DNA of 64,000 nucleotides from Chitinophagales bacterium. GTDB lineage: Bacteria > Bacteroidota > Bacteroidia > Chitinophagales > Chitinophagaceae. A program made the translations under genes and the position numbers. Shown one piece after another: positions 61,314 through 64,000 of this stretch (position 1 is its first letter; every line of letters begins with the position of its first letter). The DNA lies in contig JAFLBL010000012.1 in NCBI GenBank assembly GCA_017303855.1, forward strand, positions 53,105 through 117,104. Reading direction: 5' to 3'. The notes below the pieces were generated by a model. That model made no database searches, was not told where the DNA came from, and worked only from the letters and a program-made list of their open reading frames with translations.

Positions 61314-62048
61314 TTATCCTGGACGGGTTAAATGGCTTATCCGTTCTTTTCGACTTTCAACAAATTGTGTTGAAACGTTATTTAGTCGACATATTTCCGT
61401 AACGGGCAGTCCAACTCTTATCATTATTGAAGGCAACTCATTTCGAACCGACTCTCTTACGCGTAATTTTTTGTGCTTGAGGTAAGTTTTTAATATATCC
61501 AGCGACTTTTCCGTTCCAATATAACCTAATGCATGTATGATCCAAATAATATCCTCTCTGTTTCTCGTTTTTTCGAGCAAATCTAATAATGAATTTTCGA
61601 CACTATGACCGGTATTTGTCAGCGCCATATAAGCAGCATGGCGGGTAAGAGCACCTTTTTTCCCGATTAATTGATAAATTACAGAAAGGTCCAAATGAGC
61701 AGGCTTGTAGAGGTCAGCAAGCCGGTGCAGGATAAGATTGATGGTTGATGTCAGCTTTTCAACCTTCAATCTATCTAATAGAAACTTAGTTGCAAGCTCG
61801 CTATTGGTATTTTTCGCAATAAACCCAATAATGAAATAAGCGTGTGCCTTTGTAGCATTCGACTTTGATGTTTCGGTCAAATTGTATAAGTCCGGTAAAT
61901 AACTGGTATCTGTTAACTGCCTGGCTTTTTCATATGCCCTCCAACTGACAGTCTTACTACTTTCATAGACCCCCTCTTCGCTCCATTCTCCGGAACAATA
62001 ACTGTTATCAGACATTTCCTTGAGTAATGAATGTAAATGAGTGTTCAT
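61314..62048 (-). CDS. HEAT-repeat protein
   Basis: 244 residues with paired-helix repeats of about 30 residues: SYLPDLYNLTETSKSNATKA, ATKFLLDRLKVEKLTSTI, LTRHAAYMALTNTGHSVENSLL, IIWIIHALGYIGTEKSLDIL, KKLRVRESVRNELPSI. HEAT arrays form scaffold surfaces for protein binding. No signal peptide, so cytoplasmic. The N-terminus (SGEWSEEGVYESSKTVSWRA) might be a lead-in domain. No partner can be named. Confidence 0.75.
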   Translation of the reverse strand: MNTHLHSLLKEMSDNSYCSGEWSEEGVYESSKTVSWRAYEKARQLTDTSYLPDLYNLTETSKSNATKAHAYFIIGFIAKNTNSELATKFLLDRLKVEKLTSTINLILHRLADLYKPAHLDLSVIYQLIGKKGALTRHAAYMALTNTGHSVENSLLDLLEKTRNREDIIWIIHALGYIGTEKSLDILKTYLKHKKLRVRESVRNELPSIMIRVGLPVTEICRLNNVSTQFVESRKERISHLTRPG

Positions 62049-62189
62049 AGAGTCGCGTATAATGTCCGGGTCTTTACGGAGGTGGAATTTTGAAATACGT
62101 CTGCCCGAACCAATGATAATAAGGATAAAACAGTAAAGCTAATTTTCTCCGGCCCAAACTTCGCTAAACACCTGTTGTGGTCCGGGCTG

Positions 62190-63596
62190 CTATTCTGATT
62201 TGTCATCGGGTTTTGTTTCTAAATCCTGAATGGTTTTTTTTGCTTCTGCCAGTCTTATTTGTTTATTCTTTTCTACCAGTTTTGTCGTAGCCCAATGTTC
62301 CAGTTTATGATGCAGGGGCACCAGCAAAGCAGCAATGCAAACCAATGCCAGCAACATGAGTGCCGGAGAATGATGGGTGATGCGTTCTAAAAAGGGATGA
62401 AGTAATAAATTTAGAAACTCAAAGACCAGCAACAACGCTACCACGCCGAGAAACTGAATAAGTTTTGTATTGGTGATTAATTTTCGGCTAAGCAGTAAAA
62501 AGGCAATGATGAAGCTGATGATGCCAAGGGCCAGCAAGGCGTATTGGATGTTTTGTTTTCGTTGTTGTTGTTCTTTTATTTTTTCTGCAGCCAGTTCCTG
62601 TTGCCGTAAATCCTCTTCAAAAGTCATTAATAAAATCTGCTGATTCGTTTTGTTAGTGCTTAATGAATCGTTGGCTGTTTTTATAAGTTTTGCATACTTT
62701 AACGTGCTGTCGCAATTTGTTTTTTCGTAGATGTCGGAAAGCAGTTTTGCCGGTTTGCTGCTCAGGTAAAAGAAGGCCGTATTGCGTACCGTTTCAATCG
62801 CTTTTCCTGCATAGAAGGCGCAGGAGTCGGGTTGATTATTTCGCTGGAAATGTTCTGCCAACGCTGTGCATGTTAAATTACGGTACCGGATATTAGAAGT
62901 GCCCTCACTCCGGCTGAGCGCCATATTAAAATAGCCCATAGCGACCGGGGTATTGCCCATTTTGCTATGTACACCCCCCAGGTTTATAAATACATAAGGA
63001 TTATTGGAAACTATTTTTAGCCGGGTAAAAATTTCATAAGCCCTTTGTGAATACATCAGCGATGAATCCAGGTTATTGGTAGCAAGGTATACGGCACCCA
63101 GGTTTGAAGGAGCCCAGGCTTTCATTTTTTCATTGTGTCCTTTATCGGCATGTGCGGTGGATGAAAGGTAAATTTCAGCAGCCTTATCGTATTCCTCCCG
63201 GTCCCTGTAAATATGACCTGTTTGATTTTCCGCCGAAGCCAATAAAGACTGATTATTGGTTTTTTCTGCGATGGCAATTGCTTTATGATGATAATCAAGG
63301 GCTTTAATGGGGTTTCCCAGCAGCCGGTAACCCTGCCCCATAAAGGAATAAGCCATTGTCTGTCCGATGTTATCATTGTCTCTTTGTGCCTGGTTTAAAA
63401 TCTTTAATCCGGTCTCAATGCACCATTTCGGGTCATTGTTAATTTCTGTTCCCACCATGCTGATGAACAGGTCAAACCGTTTGTTTTCGTCTTTTTCTAC
63501 TGCGACTATTTGAAGTATGGAGTCTACATTTGATTTTTGTGCTGCAACTACTTGCACAGCTGCAATACAACAAAGGAGGAGTATTGTTTTTTTCAT
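62190..63596 (-). CDS. TPR membrane protein without a kinase core
   Basis: 468 residues from the ATG at 63596, giving signal peptide MKKTILLLCCIAAVQVVAAQ. A periplasmic TPR array (about 45-320) is followed by a coiled linker, three membrane helices (about 350-370, 378-395 and 410-430) and a short charged cytoplasmic tail that ends in a coiled coil. The layout looks like the TPR-HK genes at 1097 and 4989 but with the kinase replaced by membrane helices. It may signal by interaction with another protein. Confidence 0.78.
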   Translation of the reverse strand: MKKTILLLCCIAAVQVVAAQKSNVDSILQIVAVEKDENKRFDLFISMVGTEINNDPKWCIETGLKILNQAQRDNDNIGQTMAYSFMGQGYRLLGNPIKALDYHHKAIAIAEKTNNQSLLASAENQTGHIYRDREEYDKAAEIYLSSTAHADKGHNEKMKAWAPSNLGAVYLATNNLDSSLMYSQRAYEIFTRLKIVSNNPYVFINLGGVHSKMGNTPVAMGYFNMALSRSEGTSNIRYRNLTCTALAEHFQRNNQPDSCAFYAGKAIETVRNTAFFYLSSKPAKLLSDIYEKTNCDSTLKYAKLIKTANDSLSTNKTNQQILLMTFEEDLRQQELAAEKIKEQQQRKQNIQYALLALGIISFIIAFLLLSRKLITNTKLIQFLGVVALLLVFEFLNLLLHPFLERITHHSPALMLLALVCIAALLVPLHHKLEHWATTKLVEKNKQIRLAEAKKTIQDLETKPDDKSE

Positions 63597-63641
63597 TTTC
63601 TGTGAAAGCGGGCTCATGATAGAAGTTAACAATTTTGGCAA

Positions 63642-63960
63642 TATGTCACCTAAATATATTAATTAAACCGGTGTGATGTGTCGCAGCGAATTGACGCACA
63701 ACCGGCCACTACTTTGCGTTCGGCAGTGCATTGGAAAACGTCCAGCCCGGAACTGCAGCCGATTAAAGATACTGAGGTTGAAGATATAACCTCTTGCTCA
63801 TCCGTGTTCGGTCAGCAGGATATGTAGACGATAGTAGCACTAAAATGAGAGATTATACGTTGCCCCCTGCTGACGCAAAGCAACTATGTAAAAGCGGTAA
63901 CTTGAAGTATCATTTTTTAACCTGCAGCATACATAAGGTGTCTGCCCTAAAAATTTGGTT
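63642..63960. other. 319-bp spacer with no feature found
   Basis: Beyond the TPR gene there is no credible gene, hairpin terminator or -7 box. The stretch up to 63960 reads as ordinary intergenic DNA. Confidence 0.45.
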
Positions 63961-64000
63961 ATGGAAACTCAAATTACCGCCATGCCTAAGTTATATATTG
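63961..64000 (+). CDS. possible start of a plus-strand gene cut by the window edge
   Basis: ATG at 63961 opens a frame (METQITAMPKLYI) that remains open to the end of the window. Only 13 codons are visible, so neither family nor reality can be judged. Confidence 0.3.
   Translation, partial: METQITAMPKLYI

Overview
The window looks like chromosomal DNA of a Bacteroidota bacterium, probably in or near the Chitinophagaceae. This is inferred from the gene content (S46 dipeptidyl-peptidase, DUF2480, IPExxxVDY-family protein, TPR-fused sensor kinases, SelD, YbeY with the HGxLHLCGYxD variant), from signal peptides ending in AQ, from several upstream sites matching the Bacteroidota -7 promoter element TAnnTTTG, and from the many short palindromic intergenic repeats common in this phylum. 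There is no prophage, IS element, CRISPR array, rRNA or convincing tRNA.

Layout. 1-7 kb: the end of a probable VPS10/sialidase-like secreted protein, a 72-bp tandem repeat array, a LytTR response regulator and TPR histidine kinase pair, two small secreted proteins (one a ricin-type lectin) and a NarL-type TPR histidine kinase. 7-16.6 kb: secreted beta-propeller proteins (PD40, NHL), RecQ divergent from KdsD, and mannose-1-phosphate guanylyltransferase; the RecQ/KdsD gap folds on paper into a long nested hairpin. 16.8-21.3 kb: DEDDy exonuclease, RidA, a YjbR protein framed by two copies of a hairpin element, an aminotransferase, an 840-bp repeat island, and an EamA transporter. 21.4-25.1 kb: an arsenic-resistance cluster (SAM methyltransferase, ArsR, ArsM, a 19-residue cysteine-rich micro-ORF, ACR3, ArsC). 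25.1-29.4 kb: NTF2-like protein, GT39 glycosyltransferase, TPR protein, NadA.

29.4-30 kb is a non-coding, AT-rich stretch holding three perfect and four near-perfect DnaA boxes between divergent genes, a candidate chromosomal origin. To its right lie an S46 peptidase (DPP11-like), a membrane-anchored parvulin foldase, DUF2480, a secreted protein, MnmG, an HNH-like protein, a 45-bp perfect palindrome with parS-like ends, YbeY, FeoA, NadD, ChrA, an M20 amidohydrolase, FeoB, and an M28-PDZ lipoprotein operon that runs through IPExxxVDY, pterin dehydratase, a lipoprotein and a CtlX-type hydrolase to meet SelD.

50.8-64 kb: the oddest gene is a solitary contractile-injection tail sheath protein that carries an apparent signal peptide and has no tube, baseplate, spike or ATPase gene near it. 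Then follow, mostly on the minus strand, an esterase-like hydrolase, VOC, SRPBCC, a methyltransferase, an RsgA GTPase, an M1-like metallopeptidase, NIPSNAP, a small tyrosine phosphatase, a GIY-YIG protein, a HEAT-repeat protein and a TPR membrane protein.

A recurring theme is intergenic elements starting at, or within a few tens of bases of, a stop codon. They are made of arrays of a short word, usually answered by the complementary array about 40-100 bp later. Each locus uses a different word. All family assignments come from reading motifs; no database search was run.
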